A DNA stretch of 64,000 nucleotides, taken from contig JAPOSC010000034.1 in the NCBI GenBank assembly GCA_026709935.1, positions 123,688 to 187,687 of the forward strand, read 5' to 3'. Below are positions 1 through 9,603 of this stretch, in pieces (position 1 is the first letter of the stretch; every line of letters begins with the position of its first letter). The notes under the pieces are model-generated. The model saw only the letters and a list, made by a program, of their open reading frames with translations. It was not told the DNA's origin and made no database searches. The position numbers were made by a program, and so were the translations under genes. This DNA comes from Thiotrichales bacterium. GTDB taxonomy: Bacteria; Pseudomonadota; Gammaproteobacteria; HK1.

Positions 1-324
1 TTCTACGCCCGCTTCGATCCGCGCGGAAAGGCGTGGACCAACGCGGTCGGATCGCTGCTGCTCGGAATCCCGCTGTGCTGGATCATCCTCTCGATGGGAC
101 TGTGGACCAAGGGGTCGAGCCTCGCGAGCCCCCTGCTGCACTTCGAGATCTCCCAGAGCGGGTTCGGCATGTACGTGAAGTACCTGATGGCGGGCTGCCT
201 CGTGGTCTTCGCGGCCTCGATGACCGCCCAGTTCACAAGCTACTTCCTCGAGAGCGTGGCCACCCTGCGCCGGCCCGAGGCGCCCGAGCCGGCGACCTCG
301 GCGAGCGGCGCCGGAACGGCCTGA
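1..324 (+). CDS. TRAP transporter small permease (DctQ family), 3' part
   Basis: The reading frame is open from the first base of the window and ends with TGA at 322-324, so the start lies upstream. About 107 residues are visible: two long hydrophobic stretches (around LLGIPLCWIILSMGL and YLMAGCLVVFAASMTAQF), matching the last two membrane helices of DctQ-type subunits, then a short Pro/Ala-rich tail. DctQ is the four-helix membrane partner of DctM in tripartite ATP-independent periplasmic transporters. The DctM gene begins 18 bases downstream on the same strand, which supports the call. The periplasmic binding protein (DctP), which would indicate the substrate, is not in the window. Family call is firm, substrate unknown. 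Confidence 0.85.
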   Translation, partial: FYARFDPRGKAWTNAVGSLLLGIPLCWIILSMGLWTKGSSLASPLLHFEISQSGFGMYVKYLMAGCLVVFAASMTAQFTSYFLESVATLRRPEAPEPATSASGAGTA

Positions 325-342
325 GCGGAGCCGCCGCACGCC

Positions 343-3006
343 ATGGAACTGGTCTTTCTCGCCCTGCTGATCGTTCTGATGATCGGCGCCCTCATGTCCG
401 GCTTCCCGGTCGGTTTCGCCCTGCCCGGTTCAGCCATCGCCGCCATCGCGATTGCGGCACTGTGCGGGTGGCTCTTTGCGGGCGACGCGGACGCCTACTT
501 CGCGCACGGCGGTCCGGTCGAGTGGCTGAGCGCCGGGGTCACCAACTTCCGCAGCCTCTACTGGGACGTGGAACGCGACACCCTCATCGCGATCCCCCTG
601 TTCGTGTTCATGGGGATCATGCTGCAACGGTCGCGGATCGCGGAGGACCTGCTGGTGGCAATGGCCCAACTCTTCGGGCCGATCCCGGGGGGCCTCGGTA
701 TCTCGGTCGTGTTCGTCGGCGCCCTGCTCGCCGCCACCACCGGGATCGTCGGGGCGACGGTGATCGCCATGGGGCTCATCTCCCTCCCCGCGATGCTGCG
801 CAACAACTACTCGAAGCCGCTCGCGACGGGGACCATCTGCGCCGCCGGCACGCTGGGCCAGATCATCCCACCGTCCGTGGTGCTCATCATTCTCGCCGAT
901 CAGCTCGCGAGCGCGGCCGACATCGCCAGCACCGCGCGCAAGGCGGAGTACCGCGAAGCCACCGGCGAGATCACCATGCCGGCGGAGTTCGATGTGGTCT
1001 CCGCGAGCGCGGGCGACATGTTCATGGGCGCCTTCATTCCGGGGCTCATCCTGGTCGCGATCTACATGATCTACATCCTCGGACAAGCGCTCCTGCGCCC
1101 GAGCACCGCGCCTCCGGTGCCGTACGAGGGCACTTACGACCTGCGATTCGCGGTGCGGGTGCTCCTCGCCCTCGTGCCGCCGCTCACCCTCATCTTCGCG
1201 GTGCTGGGGTCCATCCTTGCCGGCATCGCAACCGTGAACCAGGCCGGGGCGATCGGGGCGATCGGCGCCCTCATCATGGGTGGATACCGCCTCACCGCCG
1301 GTCAGCGCAATGCGTTCGCACCTGCGATCGTGGCCGTGCTCTCCCTGCTCGTCCTGTTCGCGACGCTGACCGCCTACGACATCAACATCAAGAACATCAC
1401 CGGACCCGAGGATGTGCGGGGGATCGTGCTCGCATCGATCGGAACCGCCGGTCTCCTCGTGGCGATCGCCTGGAGCCTGTGGCGGACGTACCGGATCGAC
1501 GACACCCTCAGGTCGGTGATGATCGAGACCACCAAGACCACGTCGATGGTGTTCATCATTCTGCTCGGCGCCGCCATGCTGACCTCGGCGTTTCGCGCTT
1601 TCGGCGGTGAGGAGCTCGTTCGGGAGCAGCTCACGAGCCTGCCCGGAGGCTTCTGGACGCAGTTCGCAGTGGTGATGCTGGTCATCTTCCTGCTCGGGTT
1701 CTTCCTCGACTTCATCGAGATCGCGGTGGTGGTGGTGCCCATCGTCGCTCCCATCCTGCTCGCGGATCCGTCCGCGAACATCACCGCGGTGTGGCTGGGG
1801 GTGATGATCGGCATCAACATCCAGACCTCGTTCCTGACCCCGCCATTCGGCTTTGCCCTGTTCTATCTGCGCGGCGTCGCTCCGGCGATCGTGAAGACTT
1901 TGCAGATCTATCGCGGAGCAGTGGTATTCATCGCCCTGCAGCTCCTCGGACTCGGCATCGCCGGCGCGTTCCCGAGCCTGGTCAACTACCTGCCGAACCG
2001 CGTGTACCTCGGCTCGGAAACCGCGCCGCCGCCGATGAACCCCAAGCTGCAGTACTGCCTGGAGGATTACGTCTTCGCCCGTTACGACGAGAACGGCGAC
2101 GAGCTTCGCGCCCAGATCGATCGGGCCGCGGCGCTCGATGTCGGCTACCTGCCCGACCCCCTCCGTGAGAAGTACGAACGCAGCGTCGAGCTCGCCCGCG
2201 ATGGTCTGGGTCTGGTGCAGGCGGTGCGCGAGGCGGATGCGCAAACGCAGGCATACCTGCCGGAGTACCAGCCCCTGCATGTCGAGGTGCGGCGCAAACA
2301 GTCCGACCTGCGCAAGCTCCGGACTCGACTCGAGGTGCTCGATCGGGAACGTTCGCGACTCGCCCACGACGAAACCGCGGACAGCGCGGCCATCGACGCG
2401 GTCGAGAGGGAGAAGGCGGACATCGAAGCAGAGATGATCGCGATCGAGGACAGCATCCCCGCCTCCTGGGAGGCGGCAAGATCGCGTTACGTGGAGCTGT
2501 CGGATCGGCAGAGGAAAGCCCGCCGGGAATATCGGCAAAGCGTCGACGAGGCATACCAGACGGTCGCCGACCTGCGAGCGCTGATCGCGGCCGCGGGCGC
2601 CCTGCGCGCGTTCGAGCCAACCCTTTCGAGCCTCGATGCGGCGGTCGCAAACGAGCCACCGGAACAAGCGATGGAGATCATCAAGGCGGCGGAGCGCGAA
2701 CTCGGCGAGGTGGCGGGCAGCAGCGGGATCAGGGGAAGACTGTCAAAGGCCCGTCGGGCGCTGCGCGGCAACTCGCCCGATCCCGAGAAGGCGGCGGCAT
2801 TCCTCTCCGAGGCCGGCGAACGGTACTCGGTGGAAGTTGCGTGGCGGACCCGCGCGGCGGATGAGTTGCTGCCGGGACTCTCGGCCTACGACGCCGCGAT
2901 CAAGCACAGCATCGGCCTGCGCGTTCAGGAACGACTCACGAAAGATCAGGCACGCGTGATTGCCGAATGCAAGTCGGTGCACCGCGACGTGTCGCTGCAT
3001 TTCTGA
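343..3006 (+). CDS. TRAP transporter large permease (DctM family) with long C-terminal coiled-coil extension
   Basis: 887 residues, about twice the usual DctM length of roughly 430. Residues 1-555 are a run of hydrophobic helices with DctM features: an N-terminal GFPVGFALPGS segment, a GIVGATVIAMGLISLPAML stretch and a GQIIPPSVVLIILA motif. An extra hydrophilic insert sits near residues 190-225, and the membrane part is longer than a standard DctM. From about residue 556 to the end, some 330 residues are hydrophilic, rich in Glu, Arg, Lys and Ala with heptad-like spacing (a coiled coil around 640-740). The tail starts directly after the last helix with a short Pro-rich linker (TAPPPMNPKLQYCLEDY). 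It follows dctQ by 18 bases and should form one transporter with it. Role of the tail unknown; it could be a scaffold or sensor. Start ATG chosen for its position just behind dctQ. Confidence 0.88.
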   Translation: MELVFLALLIVLMIGALMSGFPVGFALPGSAIAAIAIAALCGWLFAGDADAYFAHGGPVEWLSAGVTNFRSLYWDVERDTLIAIPLFVFMGIMLQRSRIAEDLLVAMAQLFGPIPGGLGISVVFVGALLAATTGIVGATVIAMGLISLPAMLRNNYSKPLATGTICAAGTLGQIIPPSVVLIILADQLASAADIASTARKAEYREATGEITMPAEFDVVSASAGDMFMGAFIPGLILVAIYMIYILGQALLRPSTAPPVPYEGTYDLRFAVRVLLALVPPLTLIFAVLGSILAGIATVNQAGAIGAIGALIMGGYRLTAGQRNAFAPAIVAVLSLLVLFATLTAYDINIKNITGPEDVRGIVLASIGTAGLLVAIAWSLWRTYRIDDTLRSVMIETTKTTSMVFIILLGAAMLTSAFRAFGGEELVREQLTSLPGGFWTQFAVVMLVIFLLGFFLDFIEIAVVVVPIVAPILLADPSANITAVWLGVMIGINIQTSFLTPPFGFALFYLRGVAPAIVKTLQIYRGAVVFIALQLLGLGIAGAFPSLVNYLPNRVYLGSETAPPPMNPKLQYCLEDYVFARYDENGDELRAQIDRAAALDVGYLPDPLREKYERSVELARDGLGLVQAVREADAQTQAYLPEYQPLHVEVRRKQSDLRKLRTRLEVLDRERSRLAHDETADSAAIDAVEREKADIEAEMIAIEDSIPASWEAARSRYVELSDRQRKARREYRQSVDEAYQTVADLRALIAAAGALRAFEPTLSSLDAAVANEPPEQAMEIIKAAERELGEVAGSSGIRGRLSKARRALRGNSPDPEKAAAFLSEAGERYSVEVAWRTRAADELLPGLSAYDAAIKHSIGLRVQERLTKDQARVIAECKSVHRDVSLHF

Positions 3007-3042
3007 GCCGGGGGCTGGCTTCCGAGCTGCGCGCTGCTGACT

Positions 3043-3063
3043 GGTTACTGCGAGTCAGTGACC
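3043..3063 (+). terminator. Possible weak hairpin after the TRAP genes
   Basis: GGTTACTG and CAGTGACC form an imperfect 8-bp inverted repeat (7 of 8 pairs) with a 5-base loop, about 35 bases after the dctM stop. No T-run follows, so it is not a classical intrinsic terminator. The rest of the 212-base gap up to the rhodanese gene shows no coding signal. Confidence 0.25.
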
Positions 3064-3218
3064 TCCACGCCGTCGTTCTCATTGACACTGCATCGTAGTG
3101 CGGCACTGCGTCCCTGAATAGGTTGGCCCCGGAAGTGGGCGAAAGTCGGCGCAGGGGATGTGCCGGTTGCGATTGATCGAGGCACGAGGGTCGGGCATCG
3201 GATATCGGAAGGGGGCGA

Positions 3219-4808
3219 ATGAACACGACGACCGCACACGAGCTGAGGCGATGGATCCTCGGCGACGACGAACTTGCGCTCCTTGACGTCCGCGAGGTCG
3301 GGGCGTTCCACGACGCGCACATTTTCTACGCGAGCGGCTGCGCGCTCTCGCGGCTGGAGCGCCTGGCGCCGCAGCTCGTTCCTCGCCGAACGGCCCCCGT
3401 CGTGGTGTGCGACGCAGGAGGTGGCGAGGCGGAGAGCGCCGCGCCCCGGCTCGAACGCTTCGGCTACTCCGATGTTTCCGTGCTCGAAGGCGGCATCGAC
3501 GCGTGGGCGGCGGCGGGCTACACGTTGATCAGCGGAGTCAACGTTCCGAGCAAGGCGTTCGGGGAGGTGGTCGAGCACCAGTTCGGTACGCCCTCGATCT
3601 CGGCCGCGGAGCTGCATGCGAAGCGCGCGGCTGGCGACGACATCGTCATTCTGGACAGCCGGCCGACGCCCGAGTTCACCAACTTCAGCATCCCGGGCGG
3701 GATATGCTGCCCCGGCGCCGAACTCGCGTACCGCATCCACGACGCCGTGCCGTCCCCGGATACCACCATCGTCGTGAACTGCGCGGGCCGTACCCGGAGC
3801 ATCATCGGCGCGCAGTCGATCATCAACGCCGGAGTGCCGAACCGCGTGCTCAGCCTGCGAGACGGCACCATGGCGTGGCATCTTGCGGGTCTCGAACTTG
3901 CCAGGGGAGCGACCGAGCACGTCGGCCGGCCGTCCGCGGTGGGGATCGAGAAGGCCCGCGCTGCGGCCGCGCGGATCGCGGAGCGGTTCAACGTGCGCAC
4001 CATCGACGGCGCCACGCTCGGCCGCTGGCGGGCCGAAGCCGATACCCGTTCACTATTCGTTTTCGATGTCCGTACCCGCGAGGAGTACGAGGCGGGCCAC
4101 CTGCCGGACGCGCGGTGGATCGCGGGCGGGCAGCTCGTTCAGGGCACCGACGAGCATGTCGGCACCTTGCGCTCGCGGATGGTGGTGGTCGACGATGACG
4201 GTGTGCGCGCGACCATGACCGCCTCCTGGCTCGTGCAGATGGGATGGCGCGACGCGGTGGTGCTGGAGGGCGGCATCGAAGGTCACGCGCTGGAGACGGG
4301 GATGCCCGACCCGCCGGTGCTCGGGCTGAACGAAGCGCGGGCCGAAGGGATCGCGCCCGATGCCCTCGTGGCGGCGCTCGGCCGCGGCGAGGCGGAGGTG
4401 GTGGACGTGTCGCTGAGCCGCGCCTATCGCAAGGGGCACATTCCCGGCGCTCGGCACGGCGTTCGCGCACGTCTCGGGCGCAATCTTGCGGGCCGGTCCC
4501 GCGCCCGGCTTCTGGTCGTCACCGCCGCCGCCGAAGCCCTCGCCCGACTCGCCGCGTCTGATCTCGCCGGGGAGTCGGTGGGGCCGGTGCGGTATCTGGA
4601 GGGCGGCAACGAGGGATGGACCGCGGCGGGATACCCGATGACCGCGGCCGATCCGTCGTTCCTCGACGCGCCGGACGACATCCGCGTGCACGTCAATGAG
4701 GCCGAGGGCGGCATGGAGAAGGCGATGAACGACTACCTGACCTGGGAGATCGGGCTGGTTGACGACATCACCCGCGACGGCACCGCAGCGTGGCTGCGCA
4801 CGGAATGA
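3219..4808 (+). CDS. Four-domain rhodanese-family sulfurtransferase
   Basis: 529 residues made of four consecutive rhodanese-like units (approximately 1-110, 122-235, 260-360 and 372-480), each with the hallmark LLDVRE / ILDSRP / VFDVRT / VVDVSL segment, a GHIPGA-like turn and a closing LEGG(I/N)xxW motif. Rhodaneses move sulfane sulfur through a catalytic Cys. Domain 1 has a Cys in the expected loop (C64, VVVCDAGGG) and domain 2 a canonical loop (C188, NCAGRTRS). In domains 3 and 4 the loop reads VVVDDDGVRA and LLVVTAAAEA with no Cys, so these two look catalytically dead. A strong GGAAGGGGG ribosome site precedes the ATG. The gene stands alone with sizeable gaps on both sides. Natural substrate not deducible. 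Confidence 0.9.
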   Translation: MNTTTAHELRRWILGDDELALLDVREVGAFHDAHIFYASGCALSRLERLAPQLVPRRTAPVVVCDAGGGEAESAAPRLERFGYSDVSVLEGGIDAWAAAGYTLISGVNVPSKAFGEVVEHQFGTPSISAAELHAKRAAGDDIVILDSRPTPEFTNFSIPGGICCPGAELAYRIHDAVPSPDTTIVVNCAGRTRSIIGAQSIINAGVPNRVLSLRDGTMAWHLAGLELARGATEHVGRPSAVGIEKARAAAARIAERFNVRTIDGATLGRWRAEADTRSLFVFDVRTREEYEAGHLPDARWIAGGQLVQGTDEHVGTLRSRMVVVDDDGVRATMTASWLVQMGWRDAVVLEGGIEGHALETGMPDPPVLGLNEARAEGIAPDALVAALGRGEAEVVDVSLSRAYRKGHIPGARHGVRARLGRNLAGRSRARLLVVTAAAEALARLAASDLAGESVGPVRYLEGGNEGWTAAGYPMTAADPSFLDAPDDIRVHVNEAEGGMEKAMNDYLTWEIGLVDDITRDGTAAWLRTE

Positions 4809-5103
4809 ACGGCAGCAGGCCGTACGGCTTGCAGCTCGGAGCTTGCGGCCGGAAAGGGAGGGGCCGCTGTGCGGGTTTCCGATGACCATCCGCCGGGATC
4901 GGTGGGGCCTGCACTGGAGCCGGGATTGGCACTGGCCCCGGAACGGGAACGGGAAGGGTGCCCATGGAAACGCGGGCGGGCCGTTCGCCGTCCCGCGCCG
5001 CCCGGATCGCTCGGGCACTGAACCGAGCAGCGGTGAACCGGACAGCAGCCATCGGACGCAACGGAGTGACCCACCATGAGGAATTGGCCATGAGTCATTG
5101 GTC

Positions 5104-6255
5104 ATGAAGGACTGGCCCGAAATCCGCGAGGCGGTGGCAAAGCTCTGCGAGCGGTTTCCCGGGGAATACTGGCGGGGGCTCGATCGGGAGCGGACCTATC
5201 CGACCGAGTTCGTCCGGGCGCTCACCGATGCGGGGTACCTGTCCATCCTCGTGCCCGAGGAGTATGGCGGCAGCGGGCTCCCCGTTTCCGCTGCCGCTGC
5301 GGTGCTGGAAGAGATCCATCGCGCCGGTTGCAACGGCGCCGCCTGCCACGCCCAGATGTACACGATGGGGACGGTGCTGCGCCACGGCAGCGCCGAGCAG
5401 AAGCAGCGCTGGTTGCCGGGCATCGCGTCCGGCGCCCTGCGCCTTCAGGCATTCGGGGTCACCGAGCCCACGAGCGGCAGCAATACCCTGGCGCTTCGCA
5501 CCACCGCGGTGAAGAAGGGGAATTCACACTACGTCGTCAACGGGCAGAAGGTGTGGACCTCGCGGGCCGAACACTCCGACCTCATGCTCCTCCTCGCGCG
5601 GACCATTCCCGCCGACGAGGTGAAGAAGCGGACGGAAGGGCTCTCGGTGTTTCTCGTCGACATGCGGGAGGCGAAGGGACGGGGCCTGGAGATCCGGCCA
5701 ATCCGGACCATGATCAACCACTCCACCACCGAGATCTTCTTCGACGATCTGGAGATCCCCGCCGACAGCCTGATCGGGGAGGAAGGCCGGGGGTTCCGCT
5801 ACATCCTCGACGGGATGAACGCCGAGCGGGTGCTGATCGCGTCGGAGTGCATCGGCGACGCCCGGTGGTTCATCGAAAGGACGAGCCGCTACGCATCGGA
5901 GCGGCATGTCTTCGGCCGTCCCATCGGGCAGAACCAGGGGATCCAGTTTCCGATCGCGCAGGCGTATGCCGCGACTGAGGCGGCGGCGCTGATGTGCCGG
6001 CGCGCGGCGGAGCTGTTCGAGTCGGGCGAACCCTGCGGGGCGGAGGCCAACATGGCGAAGCTGCTCGCGTCGGAGGCATCGTGGAAGGCGGCCGACATGT
6101 GCATGCAGACCCACGGCGGGTTCGCGTTCGCCGAGGAGTACGACATCGAGCGCAAGTTCCGCGAGACAAGGCTCTACCGCATCGCCCCCATCTCGAACAA
6201 TCTGGTGCTGAGCTACCTCGCCGAGCACGTCCTGGGGCTGCCGCGCTCGTACTGA
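5104..6255 (+). CDS. Acyl-CoA dehydrogenase family protein
   Basis: 383 residues from the ATG at 5104; an in-frame TTG six bases earlier is a weaker start. FAD-dependent alpha,beta-desaturation of an acyl-CoA thioester is the family role. Domain order is typical: N-terminal helical part (to about 115), middle beta domain with FGVTEPTSGSN and WTSRAEHSDLML, and the C-terminal helical domain with the Arg/Gln-rich FGRPIGQNQGIQF motif and QTHGGFAFAEEYDIERKFRE near the end, which contributes FAD and acyl contacts. The gene is convergent with the methylmalonate-semialdehyde dehydrogenase gene, 30 bases away, so an isobutyryl-CoA-like role in valine breakdown is conceivable, but convergent genes are not co-transcribed and chain specificity cannot be read from the sequence. 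Confidence 0.9.
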   Translation: MKDWPEIREAVAKLCERFPGEYWRGLDRERTYPTEFVRALTDAGYLSILVPEEYGGSGLPVSAAAAVLEEIHRAGCNGAACHAQMYTMGTVLRHGSAEQKQRWLPGIASGALRLQAFGVTEPTSGSNTLALRTTAVKKGNSHYVVNGQKVWTSRAEHSDLMLLLARTIPADEVKKRTEGLSVFLVDMREAKGRGLEIRPIRTMINHSTTEIFFDDLEIPADSLIGEEGRGFRYILDGMNAERVLIASECIGDARWFIERTSRYASERHVFGRPIGQNQGIQFPIAQAYAATEAAALMCRRAAELFESGEPCGAEANMAKLLASEASWKAADMCMQTHGGFAFAEEYDIERKFRETRLYRIAPISNNLVLSYLAEHVLGLPRSY

Positions 6256-6285
6256 GCGACGGCGCGGGGGCCCGCCGGTGTCGGC

Positions 6286-7809
6286 TCAGGCGTCGGTGCT
6301 CCGCTGGAAATTGAATGTCGCGCCTTCGCGGATGCCGGACGGCCACCGTGAAGTCACCGTCTTCATCCGGGTGAAGAACCGCACGCCCTCCGGTCCGTGC
6401 ATGTGGTGGTCGCCGAACAGGGAACGCTTCCAGCCGCCGAAGCTGTGGTAGGCGGTCGGCACCGGGATCGGTACGTTGACCCCGACCATCCCGATCTGCA
6501 CCCGGTGGGTGAAGTCGCGCGCGGCGTCTCCGTCGCGGGTGAAGATCGCGGCCCCGTTGCCCAGCTCGTGCTCGTTGACCAGCTCCACCGCCTCCTCGTA
6601 GTCCTTCGCGCGCACCACGCTCAGCACCGGCCCGAAGATCTCCTCGCGGTAGATCCGCATGTCGGGCTTCACGTGGTCGAAGATGCAGCCCCCGATGAAG
6701 AATCCTTCCGCGTGGCCCTCCACCGTGGTGTCGCGCCCGTCCACGACGAGCGTCGCCCCTTCCTCCACCCCCGAGTCGACGTAGCCCCGGACCTTGTCGC
6801 GATGCTCGCGGGTCACCAGCGGCCCCATCTCGGCGCCGGCGGCGTCGTATGCGCCCATCTTCAACGACTCGACCCGCGGCTTCAGTCGGGCGATCAGGTC
6901 GTCGGCCGTCTCGTCGCCGACGGTGACCGCCACCGCCACCGCCATGCAACGCTCCCCGGCCGAGCCGTAGGCCGAGCCCACCAGAGCGTCGGTCACCTGG
7001 TCCATGTCGGCGTCGGGCATCACCACCAGATGGTTCTTCGCGCCCCCGAGCGCCTGCACCCGCTTGCCGGCCGCCGTCGCGGTGCGGTGCACGTACTCCG
7101 CGATCGGCGTCGAGCCGACGAAGCTCACTGCGGCGACATCCTCGTGGACGAGCAGCGCATCGACCGCTTCCTTGTCCCCGTTGACCACGTTCAGCACGCC
7201 GGGCGGCACCCCGGCCTCCACCGCAAGCTCGGCCAGCCGCAGTCCGCACGACGGATCCTTCTCCGACGGCTTCAGCACGAACGTGTTGCCGCACGCGAGC
7301 GCAATCGGATACATCCACATCGGCACCATGGCTGGGAAGTTGAACGGGGTGATCCCCACGCACACTCCGAGCGGCTGGCGCAGGTTGAAGCTGTCCACGC
7401 GGCCCGCGACGTTCTCGTTGAACTCGCCCTTCAGAAGCTGCGGGATTCCGCATGCGAACTCGACGATCTCGATGCCCCGGGTGACCGATCCGCGGGCGTC
7501 GTCGAGGGTCTTGCCGTGCTCGGACGCGCACAGCACGGCCAGCTCGTCGCGGTGCGCTTCGACCAGGTCGCGGTAGCGGAACAGGATGCGCGCGCGCTGC
7601 GAGGCCGGAGTCGCGGCCCAGGCCGGAAACGCGGCTTTCGCGGCCTGCACCGCGGTGTCGACCTCGCCTGCGGTGGCGAACGGCACCCGCGCCTGGACCC
7701 GTCCGGTCGCGGGGTTGTAGATGTCGCCGAAACGGTTGCTCTCTCCGCCGACGCGCGCGCCATCGATGAAGTGCTGCAAAGTGTTCAGGCTCGTCTCGCC
7801 GCTGGCCAT
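6286..7809 (-). CDS. mmsA: CoA-acylating methylmalonate-semialdehyde dehydrogenase
   Basis: 507 residues from the ATG at 7809. Aldehyde dehydrogenase fold with the MmsA signature: [11 protein letters not shown] at the start, [21 protein letters not shown], the NAD loop [32 protein letters not shown] and the catalytic Cys in [10 protein letters not shown] (C288). The family converts methylmalonate semialdehyde (valine, thymine) or malonate semialdehyde (beta-alanine, uracil) with CoA and NAD+ to propionyl- or acetyl-CoA and CO2. A uracil phosphoribosyltransferase and a dihydropyrimidinase-type gene occur elsewhere in the window, so a link to reductive pyrimidine breakdown is as plausible as valine breakdown. 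Convergent with the acyl-CoA dehydrogenase gene. Longer upstream readings of this frame lack family similarity, hence this start. Confidence 0.93.
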   Translation of the reverse strand: MASGETSLNTLQHFIDGARVGGESNRFGDIYNPATGRVQARVPFATAGEVDTAVQAAKAAFPAWAATPASQRARILFRYRDLVEAHRDELAVLCASEHGKTLDDARGSVTRGIEIVEFACGIPQLLKGEFNENVAGRVDSFNLRQPLGVCVGITPFNFPAMVPMWMYPIALACGNTFVLKPSEKDPSCGLRLAELAVEAGVPPGVLNVVNGDKEAVDALLVHEDVAAVSFVGSTPIAEYVHRTATAAGKRVQALGGAKNHLVVMPDADMDQVTDALVGSAYGSAGERCMAVAVAVTVGDETADDLIARLKPRVESLKMGAYDAAGAEMGPLVTREHRDKVRGYVDSGVEEGATLVVDGRDTTVEGHAEGFFIGGCIFDHVKPDMRIYREEIFGPVLSVVRAKDYEEAVELVNEHELGNGAAIFTRDGDAARDFTHRVQIGMVGVNVPIPVPTAYHSFGGWKRSLFGDHHMHGPEGVRFFTRMKTVTSRWPSGIREGATFNFQRSTDA

Positions 7810-7981
7810 GATGCTCTCCGAATGCGTGTTCGCTCGATGATGGGAATTCCAGGATTTCCCGGGCCGGTCAGGATACCATCGCGCAGGATGCGGAAATTCG
7901 CGCGGCCTGACCGAACCCCGCCCCACGAGTGGGTGGTGCCGAAGATCGGGTGACATGAGGTGAGATGAAAGGGGAGGTTCG

Positions 7982-8329
7982 ATGTCCACCATCTTCTCGA
8001 AAATCATCGCGGGTGAGTTGCCCGCGGACATCGTCCACCGGGACGAGCGGGTCACTGCGTTCCGGGACATCAATCCGGCGGCGCCGACACACATCCTCAT
8101 CATCCCGAACCGAGAGATCCCGACCGCGAACGATCTCGCCGACGAGGACGAGGCGCTTGCGGGCCACATGCTGCTCGTGGCCCGCGACCTCGCGAAGCGC
8201 GAGGGCATCGACGAGAGCGGCTATCGGCTCATCATCAACTGCAACCGGGATGGCAATCAGGAGGTGTTCCATCTGCATCTGCACCTCATCGGGGGACGGC
8301 CGCTCGGCGGGATGGTGAAGCGCGCCTGA
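7982..8329 (+). CDS. HIT-family nucleotide-binding protein (HinT-like)
   Basis: 115 residues, typical for bacterial HinT-type hydrolases. Starts [18 protein letters not shown] as in the family, has [16 protein letters not shown], and ends with the histidine triad HLHLHL (H97, H99, H101) followed by GGRPLGGM. Family members cleave purine nucleoside phosphoramidates or AMP-lysine type conjugates in the cytoplasm. An AGGGGAGGTTCG ribosome site sits directly before the ATG. Monocistronic: divergent from mmsA and 250 bases ahead of the next gene, with a dispersed repeat in between. Confidence 0.93.
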   Translation: MSTIFSKIIAGELPADIVHRDERVTAFRDINPAAPTHILIIPNREIPTANDLADEDEALAGHMLLVARDLAKREGIDESGYRLIINCNRDGNQEVFHLHLHLIGGRPLGGMVKRA

Positions 8330-8367
8330 GCGCCGGCGGACGGCCAGGAACGGCCAGAACCAGCGAT

Positions 8368-8410
8368 TCCCGCTGACCCTCCGGGAGGTCGGCCCGTCGT
8401 GCGATTCCGG
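8368..8410 (-). repeat. Dispersed intergenic repeat, copy A
   Basis: Read on the minus strand this segment begins CCGGAATCGCACGACGG and ends CTCCCGGAGGGTCAGCGGGA. It aligns with four other intergenic segments of this window (10794-10836, 13381-13424 on minus, 23903-23942, 55108-55149). Similarity to copy B extends outward to about 8463, including a CGCTCGAAATGG block. It carries a small CCTCC/GGAGG palindrome. Confidence 0.6.
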
Positions 8411-8582
8411 CAAGACCTCGCCCCCCGGAGCGCCCGGTCGGGGCCATTTCGAGCGCGGGTTCCGAGCCGATGGGAATTTCCGGATCGGGACCGGCGGGTG
8501 GTCCGGACGGCCGACGCATCGGTCGTCGGACGCGGGAATGCCGGGACCATGTAACGCCCCGGAACGACGAGACGCCGCCTCA

Positions 8583-9551
8583 ATGGAACATCGGACGCTC
8601 GGGATCGCCTGCGTCGTCGGTGCGGTCACCCTGTTCGTTCTTCAGGACGCACTCATCAAGTGGCTGAGCGGGGGCTATCCCCTGCACGAGATCGTGCTCG
8701 TGCGCGCGGTCACCGCGATCTGCGTCACCCTCTTCGTGATGCGCCTCGAAGGCGGCATCCACTTGCTGCGCACCCGACGCCTCGCCCTTCACCTGGCCCG
8801 GGCCGCAATGCTGATCATCGCCAATTCCACCTTCTTCCTTGCCCTGGCGGCGATGACGATCGCAGAGGCGACCTCCATCTTCTTCGTGGCGCCGCTGGTG
8901 ATCACGGCGCTCTCCGCTCTCATGCTGCACGAGACGGTCGGCCCGCGCCGGTGGGCTGCGGTCGGCATCGGGCTCGCGGGCGTCGTGGTGATGCTGCGCC
9001 CCGGCGAGGGGGCGCTGAAACTCATCGCCCTGCTTCCGCTCGTCGCGGCGGTCGCGTATGCGCTCATGCAGATCCTCACCCGCCGTCTCGGCACTACTGA
9101 GCGGGCGTCCACCATCGCCTTCTACGCGCAGGCGGGCTTCATCGTGGCCAGCGTCGTGGTCGGGCTCGTGGCCGGACACGGGCGCTTCGCACCGGAGGAC
9201 AACCCGAGCCTCGCCTTTCTGCTGCGCGCCTGGACGGTGCCTTCGGTGCCGGACGCCGCGCTGTTTCTCGGCATCGGCGTGATCAACGGGATCGGCGGCT
9301 ACCTGATGTCGCAGGCGTATCGCATCTCCAGGCCGTCGGTGCTCGCACCCTTCGAATACGTGGCGCTGCCGATGGCGGTGATGTGGGGCGTGGTGTTCTT
9401 CGGCGACTGGCCGGGCGTGGGCACCTGGGCCGGCATGGCGCTGATCTGCGGCAGCGGCCTCTACGTGCTGCACCGCGAGGCGGTGGTCGGCCGCCGGCGC
9501 CGCAGGGCGGCCCGAGCCACAACCCGGGCCACGACCCGGGCTACGGACTGA
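8583..9551 (+). CDS. EamA-type DMT-superfamily permease
   Basis: 322 residues from the ATG at 8583. About ten hydrophobic helices arranged as two EamA halves (about residues 1-135 and 145-290), the standard DMT layout of inner-membrane metabolite exporters. Visible family features: LFVLQDALIKWLSGGYPLHEIVLVR at the start, EATSIFFVAPLVITALSALML closing the first half, and FEYVALPMAVMWGVVFFGDWP in the second. The tail after the last helix is Arg-rich and ends in a duplicated TTRATTRATD-like stretch, which looks like slippage in repetitive DNA. An ATG 45 bases upstream is in frame but lies before the conserved start. Substrate unknown. Confidence 0.85.
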   Translation: MEHRTLGIACVVGAVTLFVLQDALIKWLSGGYPLHEIVLVRAVTAICVTLFVMRLEGGIHLLRTRRLALHLARAAMLIIANSTFFLALAAMTIAEATSIFFVAPLVITALSALMLHETVGPRRWAAVGIGLAGVVVMLRPGEGALKLIALLPLVAAVAYALMQILTRRLGTTERASTIAFYAQAGFIVASVVVGLVAGHGRFAPEDNPSLAFLLRAWTVPSVPDAALFLGIGVINGIGGYLMSQAYRISRPSVLAPFEYVALPMAVMWGVVFFGDWPGVGTWAGMALICGSGLYVLHREAVVGRRRRRAARATTRATTRATD

Positions 9552-9603
9552 CGCGGAACGCGCGGAGCGGCAAAATCCGCCCCGACGCGCTGCGCTCCAT
9601 CAC

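Noticed and set aside
430..2667. Very long minus-strand open frame opposite dctM
   Set aside because: GC-rich codon bias on the plus strand leaves antisense frames open; its composition (His, Asp, Arg runs) matches no family.
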